A stretch of DNA of 64,000 nucleotides. It comes from Pseudomonas vanderleydeniana (lineage in GTDB: Bacteria; Pseudomonadota; Gammaproteobacteria; Pseudomonadales; Pseudomonadaceae). The position numbers were made by a program, and so were the translations under genes. The stretch is taken from assembly GCF_014268755.2 (NCBI RefSeq), contig NZ_CP077093.1, positions 5,112,501 to 5,176,500 of the forward strand, written 5' to 3'. Shown here piece after piece: positions 18,423 to 27,907 of this stretch. Under the pieces are notes generated by a model, which saw only the letters and a program-made list of their open reading frames with translations, was not told where the DNA came from and ran no database searches. Position 1 is the first letter of the stretch, and every line of letters starts with the position of its first letter.

Positions 18423-19247
18423 CTACCGAGGCCCGAGGATCCATTGCTCGATGGCCTGCGCCGCCCCATCCTCGGTGTTGCTGCCGGTCACCACATCCGC
18501 CTGCCGCTTGACCACCTCCTCGGCCTGGCCCATGGCAATCGCGAGGCCAGCTCGATGAAACATCGCCGGGTCGTTACCACCGTCACCGATCGCCGCCGTC
18601 TGCGCCAGCGGCACGTCGAGGAACCTGGCCAGCGTCACCAGCGCCTCGCCCTTGTTGGCCTTCATCGCGGTGATGTCCAGGTAGGCCGGTTGCGAGCGAC
18701 TGGCCAACGCCTGGTCTGCGACCAATGGCTGCAACACCGTCTCCAGCTCGATCAACAGTTGCGCGTCGCCGCTGGCCCCGACGATCTTGTCGATACGGTC
18801 CAGGTACGGTTCGAAGCTCTCCACCACCTTCGGTGGGTAACCGAGCGCATGCTGCTCCCGAGGGACCATCTTGCCGTGAGGATTACGCAACAGCCATTCG
18901 TTGTCGGCAAACACCCAGATCTCCACCTCTTCGTGCCGTGCCAGCAGTTCCAGGGTGCAGATCGCCGCCTCGCGCGGCACGTAATGGGTCACCAGGTAGC
19001 GGCCATCGGGATGCATCAGCGTGCCACCGTTGAACGCCGCCACCGGCAGGTCGACACCCAGGGCCTCGATCATTTCCCGCATCGCCCGGGGCGGGCGTCC
19101 GGTGGCCAGGCTGAAGAACACCCCCGACGCCTTGAGCACGTGTACCGCCTCGACGATACGCGGGCTGAGGCTGTGATCAGGAAGCAACAGGGTGCCGTCC
19201 ATATCGCTGAGCAGCAGGCGGATGGGGTACTGCACCGAGCCACTCAT
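18423..19247 (-). CDS. Cof-type HAD phosphatase
   Basis: A 274-aa HAD-superfamily hydrolase with a C2B cap. Motif I is LLLSDMDGTLL (Asp15 nucleophile), motif II is SLATGRP, motif III Lys is in MKANKGEAL, and motif IV is AAIGDGGNDPAMF. Such enzymes dephosphorylate sugar phosphates and related metabolites. Its start overlaps the zwf stop by 4 bases (ATGA), so it is the third gene of the gnd-zwf operon, suggesting a role in clearing sugar-phosphate by-products. Confidence 0.9.
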   Translation of the reverse strand: MSGSVQYPIRLLLSDMDGTLLLPDHSLSPRIVEAVHVLKASGVFFSLATGRPPRAMREMIEALGVDLPVAAFNGGTLMHPDGRYLVTHYVPREAAICTLELLARHEEVEIWVFADNEWLLRNPHGKMVPREQHALGYPPKVVESFEPYLDRIDKIVGASGDAQLLIELETVLQPLVADQALASRSQPAYLDITAMKANKGEALVTLARFLDVPLAQTAAIGDGGNDPAMFHRAGLAIAMGQAEEVVKRQADVVTGSNTEDGAAQAIEQWILGPR

Positions 19248-20767
19248 CCGATGCCATGCCAGGCACGACCGTCACGCGCCAACAGTTCATCGGCGGCTGC
19301 GGGGCCGTTCTCGCCCGCCTTGTAGGCCTGCACCTGGTCGTCCTCGCGCCAAGCATCGAGGAATGGCTGCACCGCCCGCCAGCCGTTCTCGATATTGTCG
19401 GCACGCTGGAACAACGTCTGGTCGCCGGTGAGGCAGTCGTAGATCAGGGTTTCGTAGCCGGTGGACGGCTGCATCTCGAAGAAATCCTTGTAGGCGAACC
19501 CCAGCTCGATATTGGCCATGTCCAGTGCCGGCCCCGGGCGCTTGGCCAGCAGGTCGAACCACATGCCTTCGTTCGGCTGGATCTGGATCTTCAGGTAGGT
19601 CGGCTGCAGGCGCTCGACCTCGGTATCGCGAAACTGCGCATAGGGCGCCGGCTTGAAGCAGATGGCGATTTCCGTGTCGCGCACGCTCATGCGCTTGCCG
19701 GTACGCAGGTAGAACGGCACGCCGACCCAGCGCCAGTTGTCGATCATCACCTTGAGTGCGACATAGGTTTCGGTGTTGCTGTCCGGCGCGACGTTGTTTT
19801 CTTCGCGATAACCCGCGACAGCCTTGCCGGTCACCTCACCCGCGGTGTACTGGCCGCGAACCGAGTTGGCCCGTGCCTCCTCGACACTCCACGGCCGGAT
19901 CGCCCCGACCACCTTGGCCTTCTCACCACGCACCGCGTCGGCACCAAAGGCGGCCGGCGGCTCCATGGCGACCATCGCCAGCAACTGGAACAGGTGGTTG
20001 GGCACCATGTCACGCAGGGCCCCGGTGTGTTCGTAGAAACTGCCACGGGTTTCCACACCGACGGTTTCCGCCGCGGTGATCTGCACATGGTCGATGTAGT
20101 GGTTGTTCCAGAACGCTTCGAACAGCACGTTGGAGAAACGACTGACCAGGATGTTCTGTACGGTTTCCTTGCCCAGGTAATGATCGATTCGATAGATCTG
20201 CTTTTCGCTCATCACCTTGAGCAGGCAGGCGTTCAACGCCTCGGCGGTCGCCAGGTCGGAGCCGAACGGCTTCTCGATCACCACCCGCCGGAACGCCTCG
20301 GGGGTCTCCTCGAGCAGGCCGGCAGCGCCCAGGCGCCGCGCCACTTCACTGAAGAAACGCGGCGCGGTGGCCAAATAGAACACCGCATTGCCGGTACCAC
20401 TGGCGGCAATCTTCGCGGTCAGCGCGACGTAGGTCGAATCGTCGAGAAAATCGCCCTGCACGTAGCTGATGTTCTTCGCCAGCTTGCTCCAGAGCGCGGC
20501 ATCGAGTGCCTGCTCCGGGGCCTTCTTGCTCTTGGCGGCGACTTCAGCACGGCTGAAGTCCTCCAGTTTCCTGGCAAACTCGGCGTCGGTGACGGCATTG
20601 TGGTCAACACCGACGATGTGCAGGCCATCGTCGAGCAGGCCGTCCCGACTGAGGTTGTAAAGCGCCGGCATCAGCAGGCGCTTTACAAGGTCACCATGGG
20701 CACCGAACAGGAACAGCGTGGTCGGCGGAGCTGCCTCAACCTTGCTTTTCTTGCCGGCGGCCTTCAT
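19244..20767 (-). CDS. zwf: Glucose-6-phosphate 1-dehydrogenase
   Basis: A 507-aa enzyme that oxidises glucose-6-phosphate to 6-phosphogluconolactone. The N-terminal Rossmann fingerprint is [18 protein letters not shown], and the active-site signature is [13 protein letters not shown], with the catalytic His in it and [14 protein letters not shown] later. It is flanked by 4-base overlaps with gnd upstream and the HAD gene downstream, so all three are translated together. This is separate from the zwf-pgl-eda cluster usual in Pseudomonas, hence an additional isozyme coupled to an oxidative pentose phosphate branch. Confidence 0.95.
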   Translation of the reverse strand: MKAAGKKSKVEAAPPTTLFLFGAHGDLVKRLLMPALYNLSRDGLLDDGLHIVGVDHNAVTDAEFARKLEDFSRAEVAAKSKKAPEQALDAALWSKLAKNISYVQGDFLDDSTYVALTAKIAASGTGNAVFYLATAPRFFSEVARRLGAAGLLEETPEAFRRVVIEKPFGSDLATAEALNACLLKVMSEKQIYRIDHYLGKETVQNILVSRFSNVLFEAFWNNHYIDHVQITAAETVGVETRGSFYEHTGALRDMVPNHLFQLLAMVAMEPPAAFGADAVRGEKAKVVGAIRPWSVEEARANSVRGQYTAGEVTGKAVAGYREENNVAPDSNTETYVALKVMIDNWRWVGVPFYLRTGKRMSVRDTEIAICFKPAPYAQFRDTEVERLQPTYLKIQIQPNEGMWFDLLAKRPGPALDMANIELGFAYKDFFEMQPSTGYETLIYDCLTGDQTLFQRADNIENGWRAVQPFLDAWREDDQVQAYKAGENGPAAADELLARDGRAWHGIG

Positions 20768-21747
20768 TTTTTCGGTGTCTCCACGTGGCCGCCGAAGCCG
20801 AAGCGCATCGCCGACAGCAGCTTGTCGCCGTAGGTGCTCTGCTGGCGCGAACGGAAGCGGGCGAACAGCGAACTGGACAGCACCGGTACCGGCACCGCCT
20901 GCTCGATCGCCGCCTCGATGGTCCAGCGGCCTTCACCGCTGTCGGCCACCGCACCGGAGTAGTTGTCCAGCTTCGGATCCGTGGCCAGTGCGTCGGCGGT
21001 CAGGTCCAGCAGCCAGGACGACACCACGCTGCCACGGCGCCACACCTCGGCGATATCACCCAGGTTCAGATCGAAGCGCTGGTCGGCCGGCAGGCTGTCG
21101 GCGTTCTTGGTCTTGAGGATGTCGAAACCTTCGGCGAAGGCCTGCATCATCCCGTACTCGATACCGTTGTGGATCATCTTGACGAAATGCCCGGAACCCG
21201 GAGGGCCGGCATGGATGTAGCCGCGCTCGGCGCGGTCGTCGGCAGTCGGGCTGCGATCCCTGGTCCGCGGAATATTGCCCAGGCCTGGAGCCAGCGCATC
21301 GAACAACGGGTCGAGACGGCGTACCACTTCGGCATCACCGCCGATCATCATGCAATAACCACGCTCCAGGCCCCAGACGCCACCGGAGGTACCGACGTCA
21401 ATATAGTGAAGGCCCTTCTGCGCCAGCTCCTGGCCGCGACGGATGTCGTCCTTGTAGTAGGTGTTGCCGCCGTCGATGATCACGTCGCCCGGCTGCAGCA
21501 GCTTGCCCAGCTCGGTGATGGTGTCTTCGGTGGGCGCGCCAGCCGGCAACATCACCCAGACCGCCCGCGGTGCGGTCAGCCCGGCCACCAGTGCTGGCAG
21601 GTCGGCGACACCAGTGGCGCCCTCCTTGCTCAGGGTGGCGACGAAATCGGTGTTGCGGTCGTAAACCACGGTCTCATGGCCCTTGAGCATCAGTCGCCGT
21701 GCGATATTGCCGCCCATGCGGCCCAGTCCGATGATTCCAAGTTGCAT
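20764..21747 (-). CDS. gnd: 6-phosphogluconate dehydrogenase, decarboxylating (NAD-type)
   Basis: A 327-aa enzyme, shorter than the 470-aa E. coli form and typical of the GndA/YqeC type. It starts [19 protein letters not shown] (Rossmann loop), with [12 protein letters not shown] and [21 protein letters not shown] as substrate-binding motifs and [10 protein letters not shown] containing catalytic residues. It makes ribulose-5-phosphate, CO2 and NAD(P)H. It is first in the gnd-zwf-HAD operon. The 296 bp upstream are AT-rich near 21,900-21,970 and hold the promoters. Confidence 0.94.
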   Translation of the reverse strand: MQLGIIGLGRMGGNIARRLMLKGHETVVYDRNTDFVATLSKEGATGVADLPALVAGLTAPRAVWVMLPAGAPTEDTITELGKLLQPGDVIIDGGNTYYKDDIRRGQELAQKGLHYIDVGTSGGVWGLERGYCMMIGGDAEVVRRLDPLFDALAPGLGNIPRTRDRSPTADDRAERGYIHAGPPGSGHFVKMIHNGIEYGMMQAFAEGFDILKTKNADSLPADQRFDLNLGDIAEVWRRGSVVSSWLLDLTADALATDPKLDNYSGAVADSGEGRWTIEAAIEQAVPVPVLSSSLFARFRSRQQSTYGDKLLSAMRFGFGGHVETPKK

Positions 21748-22043
21748 GTAGCGATACTCCAGCCGACGAGTTCGAAAAAACTCGAAAAAGATAAAGGCGA
21801 CACCTTAGCCCACCGTGACGGCATGTGTCCCGCCAAAGGTTAGTCAAATACGGCGATGATTGGTTCGCCAGTGTCGTTTGTGACCCTCTTGTACGCTCGA
21901 ACTCGCCTCCAGGACACGGCGACAACAAAAAATAAAAAAGTTCCCATGCACTGAAAAAAGATCCAAAATTATCTTGAACGAGCCCTCGGCCCCCGATCCG
22001 GCCGAGTCGGTTCCACCGAAACAGACCCTTCGCGAGGTGAGCA

Positions 22044-22223
22044 ATGGGTACGGTAGCCGCAGTACGTCCCCCTCAAACCCTGTATGTGACGATCCGCCGC
22101 GATGAGCTGCGGCAATTGCAGGACGAACGTGAATCCCTGCTGCTGCAGGTAGCACAGTTGCGTGAGGCGCTGCAGGCACAAACCCTGTCGGCCCCCGCCC
22201 CGCAGGCACGCCTGGGCAACTGA
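22044..22223 (+). CDS. 59-aa coiled-coil protein, unknown function
   Basis: An open frame of 59 codons starting ATG at 22044, with GAGGTGAGC as ribosome site. The first part (VRPPQTLYVTIRRDEL) looks like a beta-strand lead-in and is followed by a leucine/glutamine-rich heptad region, LRQLQDERESLLLQVAQLREALQAQ, a clear coiled coil (residues 22-46). The tail is Ala/Pro-rich. The codon use is GC-rich as in its neighbours. Likely a small structural or regulatory protein; no family recognised with certainty. Confidence 0.6.
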   Translation: MGTVAAVRPPQTLYVTIRRDELRQLQDERESLLLQVAQLREALQAQTLSAPAPQARLGN

Positions 22224-22256
22224 GAAACGCCAGGTTCCCAAACAGCACATCCCCTC

Positions 22257-22277
22257 GGGCGCACAACCGGTGCGCCC
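22257..22277 (+). terminator. GC-rich hairpin after the 59-aa gene
   Basis: GGGCGCAC (22257-22264) pairs with GTGCGCCC (22270-22277) around a 5-base loop. The nearest T run begins 12 bases downstream, overlapping the ColR-like box, so termination is possible but not clean. Confidence 0.4.
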
Positions 22278-22283
22278 ACTCCC

Positions 22284-22299
22284 TGAACGTTTTTTTCAC
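22284..22299 (+). promoter_or_regulatory. ColR-type box upstream of cptA
   Basis: TGAACGTTTTTTTCAC matches the P. putida ColR consensus (two pyrimidines, N, A, C/G, NN, pyrimidine, TTTTTCAC) at all but one defined position (G at the second pyrimidine). It lies 117 bp before cptA. A CptA-type gene is among the ColR targets reported for P. putida, as I recall it. Confidence 0.6.
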
Positions 22300-22415
22300 A
22301 CGTCGTTACAGATACTCCAAGCCTTTCAGTCGTGCGTAATTCGTGCGGCCATTCCCCATGGCGATCTTTTTCAGCTCGGTCCCATGGCTCTGTTGGCAAT
22401 TGATTGGAGTGCTAA

Positions 22416-24152
22416 ATGGCGCTGTTCGAACGCAGCAACAAGTCTGCGAAAGGTTTTGACTGGGCCGGACTCGGCTGGATGTTCCTGTTCTTCTGGTACT
22501 TCTCGGGCGTCACCCAACTGTTGATCCAGTTGAGCGGGACCTCCGGGTTCTCCGGATTCCGCCAGGCATTCTTCCTCAGCGCCATCTGGCTGGCACCGAT
22601 GCTGCTGTTTCCCCGCCGGACCCGCCTGCTCAGCGCCGTGATCGGCCTGGTCCTGTGGGCGTGCTCCCTGGGCAGCCTGGGCTACTTCTGCATCTACCAG
22701 CAGGAATTCTCACAAAGCGTGATCTTCATCATGTTCGAATCGAACATGGCCGAAGCCAGCGAGTACCTGACCCAGTACTTCCAATGGTGGATCCTGCTGG
22801 CACTGCTCGCCCACAGCGTGGTGGCGTTCCTGCTCTGGAAGCGCGTGCGCCCGGTGTATCTGCCACGCGGCCGGGCGCTGCTGGCGGCAACGGCGCTGCT
22901 GGTGTCGATCGTCGGCTACCCGCTGGTGACCCAATTCACCCGCAGCTCGACCTGGGAAGAAGGCCTGGAGCGCTTCGAAAGCCGCGTCGAGCCGGCGGTA
23001 CCCTGGCAGATGGTGGTGGCCTACCACAGCTATCGCCAGCAACTGAACAACATGCAGGGCATGCTCGACAGCGTCAGCAAGATTCCACCACTGCATAACC
23101 TCAAGGACCGCCAGGCCGGCCTGCCGACCACCCTGGTGCTGGTCATCGGCGAATCGACCAACCGCCAGCGCATGAGCCTGTACGGCTACCCGCGGGAAAC
23201 CACGCCGAACCTCGACAAGCTCCGGGAGCAACTGGCGATCTTCGACAACGTCGTAACCCCGCGCCCCTACACCATCGAGGCGCTGCAGCAGGTGCTGACC
23301 TTCGCCGACGAGGAAAACCCCGACCTGTACCTCAAGACCCCGTCCCTGGTCAGCGTCATGAAGCAGGCCGGCTACAAGACCTGGTGGATCACCAACCAGC
23401 AGACCATGACCAAGCGCAACACCATGCTCACGACCTTCTCCGAGCAGGCCGACGAGCAGGTGTACCTGAACAACAACCGCAACCAGAACGCCCGCCAGTA
23501 CGATGGCGATGTCCTCGAACCGTTCAACAAGGCCCTGGCCGACAGCGCTCCGCGCAAGCTGATCGTGGTCCACCTGCTGGGCACGCACATGAGCTACCAG
23601 TACCGCTACCCGCCGACCTTCGAGAAGTTCACCGACCGCGCCGGCGCTCCGGCCGCCCTGACCGACGACCAGATCCCGACCTACAACAGCTACGACAACG
23701 CGGTGCTGTACAACGACTTCGTCGTCTCGAGCCTGATCAAGGACTACGCCAAGACCGATCCCAACGGTTTCCTGCTGTATCTGTCCGACCACGGCGAGGA
23801 CGTCTTCGACTCCGCCGGCCACACCACCCTGGGGCGCAACGAGGGCAAGCCGACGGCACCGATGTACACCATTCCGTTCATCGCCTGGGCTTCGCCGAAA
23901 TGGCGGGAGACCCATGACTGGAGCTTTGCTTCGGACCTGAACCGGCCCTACAGCAGTTCAAACCTGATTCATACCTGGACCGACCTGGCCGGCTTGAGCT
24001 TCGATGAGCAGGACCTGAGCAAGAGCGTGGTCAACGCTCAGTTCAAGGTTCGTCCGTTGCTGATTGGCGATCCCTATTCGCGTCCGCAGAAGGCGCTGAT
24101 CGACTTCAGCCTGATCAAGCCCAAGCAGCCGGTAGACCTGGCGAAGAAATAA
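22416..24152 (+). CDS. cptA: Phosphoethanolamine transferase CptA
   Basis: A 578-aa inner-membrane enzyme with an alkaline-phosphatase-like periplasmic domain. Five hydrophobic segments occupy about residues 18-172. The catalytic domain begins LVLVIGESTNRQRMSLYGYPRETTP (metal-binding Glu246), has the probable nucleophile Thr286 in RPYTIEALQQ, and metal-binding YLSDHGEDVFD plus HTTLGRNEG near the end. It transfers phosphoethanolamine to lipid A or LPS core sugars, changing surface charge. The ColR-like box upstream suggests envelope- or metal-stress control. Confidence 0.92.
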   Translation: MALFERSNKSAKGFDWAGLGWMFLFFWYFSGVTQLLIQLSGTSGFSGFRQAFFLSAIWLAPMLLFPRRTRLLSAVIGLVLWACSLGSLGYFCIYQQEFSQSVIFIMFESNMAEASEYLTQYFQWWILLALLAHSVVAFLLWKRVRPVYLPRGRALLAATALLVSIVGYPLVTQFTRSSTWEEGLERFESRVEPAVPWQMVVAYHSYRQQLNNMQGMLDSVSKIPPLHNLKDRQAGLPTTLVLVIGESTNRQRMSLYGYPRETTPNLDKLREQLAIFDNVVTPRPYTIEALQQVLTFADEENPDLYLKTPSLVSVMKQAGYKTWWITNQQTMTKRNTMLTTFSEQADEQVYLNNNRNQNARQYDGDVLEPFNKALADSAPRKLIVVHLLGTHMSYQYRYPPTFEKFTDRAGAPAALTDDQIPTYNSYDNAVLYNDFVVSSLIKDYAKTDPNGFLLYLSDHGEDVFDSAGHTTLGRNEGKPTAPMYTIPFIAWASPKWRETHDWSFASDLNRPYSSSNLIHTWTDLAGLSFDEQDLSKSVVNAQFKVRPLLIGDPYSRPQKALIDFSLIKPKQPVDLAKK

Positions 24153-24211
24153 GGGCCGGCCTGCTCTCGCAGCTCATGCGGGATCAGGCTTTCAGTCCAG
24201 CTTCAGTAGAC

Positions 24212-24232
24212 GCAGGTGGCCATGCCACCTGC
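24212..24232. other. Perfect 9-bp hairpin after cptA
   Basis: GCAGGTGGC (24212-24220) and GCCACCTGC (24224-24232) pair perfectly around CAT. There is no T run, so it is not a standard terminator, though it could stabilise the cptA mRNA 3' end. Downstream DNA is strongly AT-rich up to the next gene. Confidence 0.4.
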
Positions 24233-24350
24233 CAGAACCCGTGAAAGTTAAATGAACATTATGTAATTTAAACAAGCCCTCTCTATTTGTTTGTTTTTTG
24301 TAATATCCATGAAAGTACTTCTGTAAACCGTTCATCCGGCATTAGCTCAT

Positions 24351-24367
24351 CTTAATTACCACTTAAT
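24351..24367 (+). promoter_or_regulatory. PmrA-type direct-repeat box
   Basis: CTTAAT-TACCA-CTTAAT is a perfect direct repeat with 11-bp period, the arrangement recognised by PmrA-family response regulators. A TAGAGT -10-like element begins 10 bp after it (24378), and the gene for a small secreted protein starts 76 bp downstream. Confidence 0.55.
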
Positions 24368-24442
24368 GCCAAGCTCCTAGAGTTGATTTGAATTTCAGTT
24401 CGCCACGGCGACATTCTTTCAACTACTCAGGAAACATTGCTC

Positions 24443-24664
24443 ATGAAACTGCCAACCCTGCTGATTGCCGGCTTATTGTCCGTTACTTCTTTCGCAGCAC
24501 TCGCCGAAGGCGGTTCCGATCGCGCTCGTGAGCGCTGGGAGAACTTCCAGGCCAGCCAGCAGCAAGCCCGCGAACAGGCCGAGCAGAAGACGATGACGGC
24601 ACAGGCGCAAAAGAACGATACATCTTCAGGTGAAGTGAAAGCAGTTCAGCAGCCTGATACCTGA
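24443..24664 (+). CDS. Small secreted hydrophilic protein, unknown function
   Basis: A 73-aa protein with a Sec signal peptide (MKLPTLLIAGLLSVTSFAALA, cleavage after ALA near residue 22). The mature ~50 residues are almost entirely charged or Gln-rich (SDRARERWENFQASQQQAREQAEQK) and lack Cys, suggesting a helical periplasmic peptide. ATG 24443 follows CAGGAAAC; the TTG two codons upstream is unlikely. The upstream PmrA-type box suggests induction by low Mg or cationic peptides. Strong terminators follow. Confidence 0.75.
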   Translation: MKLPTLLIAGLLSVTSFAALAEGGSDRARERWENFQASQQQAREQAEQKTMTAQAQKNDTSSGEVKAVQQPDT

Positions 24665-24687
24665 TTCATCAACCAAACACCCGATAA

Positions 24688-24746
24688 CACCTCCGACAGT
24701 TCCTGACGGGAGGTGCTTGCACAGCGCCCTGACCGGGCGCTTTTTT
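24688..24746 (+). terminator. Double hairpin with U tract
   Basis: A first stem CACCTCC/GGAGGTG (24688-24694 with 24709-24715) is followed by AGCGCCC/GGGCGCT (24722-24728 with 24734-24740, loop TGACC) and a T run from 24740 to 24746. This is a strong intrinsic terminator for the small secreted protein gene. Confidence 0.9.
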
Positions 24747-24937
24747 ATTATCCGGAGAGAACATTCGACGGCGCGCTTGAATGCATATCCATTTGTGCGC
24801 CGGACTGATGTATGGGCCAGGAGCACTTCATTGCGCCTACCGAGTTCAAGACAACAGGGAAAGCCGCAAGCCAATGATGGTCAGCCCGGAAACCTTGCGC
24901 GGAAAGTGAAGAGGCCGGCAACCCGACTACGGCGTAT

Positions 24938-26122
24938 CTACAGTAGAACCAGGCCGGCCAACGCCCCAGCCAACACAACCACCCAGGGCGCCCAGCGCCA
25001 CACAACCAGCGCCAGCAAGGCCAAGACCGCCAATCCAAAGTCCAGCGGCCCAAGAATGGCACTGCTCCAGAGCGGCCGCCAAAACGCCGCCAACAACAAC
25101 CCCACCACGGCCGCATTGACCCCTGCCAGCGCCGCCAGAACCCGCGGGCTACCCCGCAGCACCGGCCAGAACGGCAAAACTCCGACCACCAGCAACAAAG
25201 ATGGCAGGAAAATCGCCACCAGGCACACCAGCGCCCCGGTCACCCCATCGATGGCCGCCCCGACAAACGCCGCAAACGTGAACAAGGGGCCCGGTACCGC
25301 CTGGGCCGCCGCATAACCGGCCAGGAAGGTATCGCCATCCAGCCGCCCGCTGCCAACCACCGCCTGCTCCAGCAACGGTAACACCACATGGCCGCCACCA
25401 AAGACCAATGCCCCGGTCCGATAGAAGCTTGCGAACAGCGCCGACAGGCTCCCCTCCCCCGCCACCAGCGGCCCCCCCAGCAACAGAAGGAAAAACAGCA
25501 GCAACGCCGCCCAAGCCACCGCGCGACGTACCGGAACCGGCACCCCCGGTTCCGCGACCGAAACCGGCGGCGCCAGCAACAGGACACCGACTCCAGCCGC
25601 CGCCAGCATCACCAGCAGTTGCCCAGGCACCGAGTCCCAGGACAACACCACCCACGCCGCGACCAGCGTAATCACCGCCCTTGCCAGCCCACGACTCAAG
25701 CTTTTGGCCATGCCAAACAACGCCTGGGCCACCACCGCCACGGCGACGATCTTCAAACCATGCAACAGTCCAGCTGGCAGGGCCGCGCCCCACCAGCCGA
25801 TACCCAGCGCGAACAAGCTCAACAGCAACGCCGAGGGCAAGGTAAAGCCGGCCCAGGCGGCCAGCGCGCCAGGTACACCGGCACGGTAAAGCCCAAGCGC
25901 CATGCCAACCTGGCTGCTGGCCGGTCCGGGCAGGAACTGGCACAGCGCGATCAGTTCGGCATAGTGTGGTTCGCTCAACCAGCCACGCCGCTGGACGAAC
26001 TCAAGGCGAAAGAAACCCAGGTGGGCGATCGGCCCGCCGAAGGAGGTCAGCCCCAACCGCAGGAAGATCAGGAACACCGCCCAGGCACGGGTGCTATTGG
26101 CTGAATGTTCCTGCTGACTCAT
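24938..26122 (-). CDS. chrA: Chromate transporter ChrA (two-domain)
   Basis: A 394-aa membrane protein composed of two homologous halves, each starting with the CHR motif: FGGPIAHLGFFRLEFV near residue 28 and FGGGHVVLPLLEQAVV in the second half, with QAVPGPLFTFA matching the QFLPGPASSQV of the first. About ten hydrophobic segments are visible. It exports chromate at the expense of proton-motive force. MSQQ at 26122 is the start; upstream frame is non-coding. The GNAT gene ends 13 bp upstream, so the two may be co-transcribed. Confidence 0.92.
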   Translation of the reverse strand: MSQQEHSANSTRAWAVFLIFLRLGLTSFGGPIAHLGFFRLEFVQRRGWLSEPHYAELIALCQFLPGPASSQVGMALGLYRAGVPGALAAWAGFTLPSALLLSLFALGIGWWGAALPAGLLHGLKIVAVAVVAQALFGMAKSLSRGLARAVITLVAAWVVLSWDSVPGQLLVMLAAAGVGVLLLAPPVSVAEPGVPVPVRRAVAWAALLLFFLLLLGGPLVAGEGSLSALFASFYRTGALVFGGGHVVLPLLEQAVVGSGRLDGDTFLAGYAAAQAVPGPLFTFAAFVGAAIDGVTGALVCLVAIFLPSLLLVVGVLPFWPVLRGSPRVLAALAGVNAAVVGLLLAAFWRPLWSSAILGPLDFGLAVLALLALVVWRWAPWVVVLAGALAGLVLL

Positions 26123-26135
26123 GGCGCCCCCGTGA

Positions 26136-26627
26136 CTACAGATACTTGTTCCAGAACAGCATCTGGCCATGGGCCGGATCGAGCTGGGCACCGCTGAAGC
26201 CGAACTTCTCGTAGGCTGCCCGGGCCACGGCATTGCCCTCGAGGACTTCGAGGGTGATCTTGCAGCAGCCGCGCTGACGCGCGATGTCCTCGACCTTCTG
26301 CAGCATCTTCCGGCTCAGACCCAGGCCGCGAAACTTGTCCAGCACCGCCACGTCATGCACGTTCACCAACGGCCGGCAGGCAAAGGTCGAAAAGCCCTCG
26401 AAGCAATTCACCAGCCCCGCCGGCTCACCGCCGACAAAGGCCAGCACACTGAACGCATGGGCACGCTTGGCCAGCTCGGCCGGCAACTGCGCCAGCAGGT
26501 CCGGGTCAAGCGGCTCGCCACCCCCCATCGGGTCCTCGGCGTAGTGGTTCAGCAACAAGGCGATCGCTTCGGCATGCAGCGGGTTGCTGTAGCTCGCCTG
26601 CAGTATCAGTACATCCGCAACGTCCAT
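26136..26627 (-). CDS. GNAT family N-acetyltransferase
   Basis: A 163-aa acetyltransferase with the GNAT fold; the acetyl-CoA binding motif A region is VNVHDVAVLDKFRGLGLSRKMLQKVEDIARQRG, containing the variant RGLGLSRK of the R/QxxGxG/A signature. EVLEGNAVARAAYEKFGF is the conserved beta-strand/helix at the C terminus. Substrate not known. Of several possible Met starts, 26627 lies 6 bases after GAGG and is preferred. Precedes chrA by 13 bp. Confidence 0.85.
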   Translation of the reverse strand: MDVADVLILQASYSNPLHAEAIALLLNHYAEDPMGGGEPLDPDLLAQLPAELAKRAHAFSVLAFVGGEPAGLVNCFEGFSTFACRPLVNVHDVAVLDKFRGLGLSRKMLQKVEDIARQRGCCKITLEVLEGNAVARAAYEKFGFSGAQLDPAHGQMLFWNKYL

Positions 26628-26751
26628 GTTCATCCTCGAAGGCATCATTGAAAATCGGTTCTCGCGTGAGGGGCAGCCGATTGTAAGCCCGGGCCAGGGC
26701 CCGAACGAAGGGAATCAGCCAGCTATCGTGATCTGAATGAGTTCGACGGCT

Positions 26752-27861
26752 TCATTGCCCGAAACGCTGCAGCTGCATCTCATGCAGGCGACTGAGAGTA
26801 CGACGAAACGCAAACGCCAGGTAACCCTCGCTGTACAGTTCATCCAACGGCACCTGGGCCGCGACGTACAAGGCCACCTTGCGGTCGTAGCACTCGTCCA
26901 CCAGGGCAATGAAGCGGCGCACGCTGTCATCGTGGATCGACAACTGCGGCAACTGGCGGTCCCCGGCCTCGACACGCTGCGCGGCATCCTCGGTGCCCCG
27001 GGCGATCCGACCGGGGCGCTGGCGGGCGCTGAGGCTCGGCACTTCGTCGAGAAAGATCGCCGAGTAGCGATCGCACAACGCCATGAAATCCATCGCCGCC
27101 AGAGGCTGCTCGCACAGCTCGGCATAACGGCACCAGAGCACGCTGGGCGAGGCCCGCACCACCGCCAGGGTGCGATGCCCCATCGCGACGGGTTCGGCAG
27201 ACACGGCCTGCCCGTCGGTCAGTGCGGCGAACGCCTGGGTAAACCCCGTTGCCCCCTCCTGCGGTACGACCCAGTAACGCTGCTGGGCAACCCCCGGATG
27301 CAGGCGATGGTCCTCGCCTCCATCGACATCGATCACTTCCATGTGCTGCTCGATCGCGGCGATCGCCGGCAGGAAACGTTCGCGGTTGAAGCCGTCGGCA
27401 TACAACTGCTGCGGGGGCTGGTTGGAGGTACAGACGATCACCACACCCTCGTCGAACATCACCTGGAACAGTCGCCCGAGAATGATCGCGTCACCGATGT
27501 CATTGACGAACAATTCGTCGAAACACAGGACCCTGACCTCGGCCGCCAGCTCACGGGCCAAGGCTTGCAACGGATCGGCGATGCCGCTCAGCTGGAAGGA
27601 GCGCTGGTGCACCCAGCCCATGAAATGATGGAAGTGCTGGCGTCGGGAAGGCACCCGCAGGCTCTGGTGGAACCGATCCATCAACCAGGTCTTGCCCCGC
27701 CCGACAGGCCCCCAGAGATAGACCCCGGAAGGTATCTGACCCTGGTGCAGCGCCTCATGACAGCGCTGCAGGGCCTGGACCGCCTGCCACTGGTCCGGGT
27801 CATGGACAAAGCCCTGCGCGACGGCTTGCTGGTAGGCACTCAGGGGAGAATCGGCAGTCAT
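26752..27861 (-). CDS. zapE: Cell division ATPase ZapE (AFG1-like)
   Basis: A 369-aa P-loop ATPase of the AFG1/LACE1 family. Walker A is GPVGRGKTWLMD (near 52), the following helix carries FHHFMGWVHQRS, and Walker B is VLCFDELFVNDIGD. In E. coli it binds FtsZ during constriction and under low-oxygen growth. The length matches ZapE. The NTF2-like gene lies 46 bp upstream on the same strand. Only one copy is visible here; an additional homologue may exist elsewhere. Confidence 0.9.
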   Translation of the reverse strand: MTADSPLSAYQQAVAQGFVHDPDQWQAVQALQRCHEALHQGQIPSGVYLWGPVGRGKTWLMDRFHQSLRVPSRRQHFHHFMGWVHQRSFQLSGIADPLQALARELAAEVRVLCFDELFVNDIGDAIILGRLFQVMFDEGVVIVCTSNQPPQQLYADGFNRERFLPAIAAIEQHMEVIDVDGGEDHRLHPGVAQQRYWVVPQEGATGFTQAFAALTDGQAVSAEPVAMGHRTLAVVRASPSVLWCRYAELCEQPLAAMDFMALCDRYSAIFLDEVPSLSARQRPGRIARGTEDAAQRVEAGDRQLPQLSIHDDSVRRFIALVDECYDRKVALYVAAQVPLDELYSEGYLAFAFRRTLSRLHEMQLQRFGQ

Positions 27862-27907
27862 GGGCAGGGCCGTTGCTGAACAGGGCTGCGCAGTATGCCA
27901 GTTCGGC

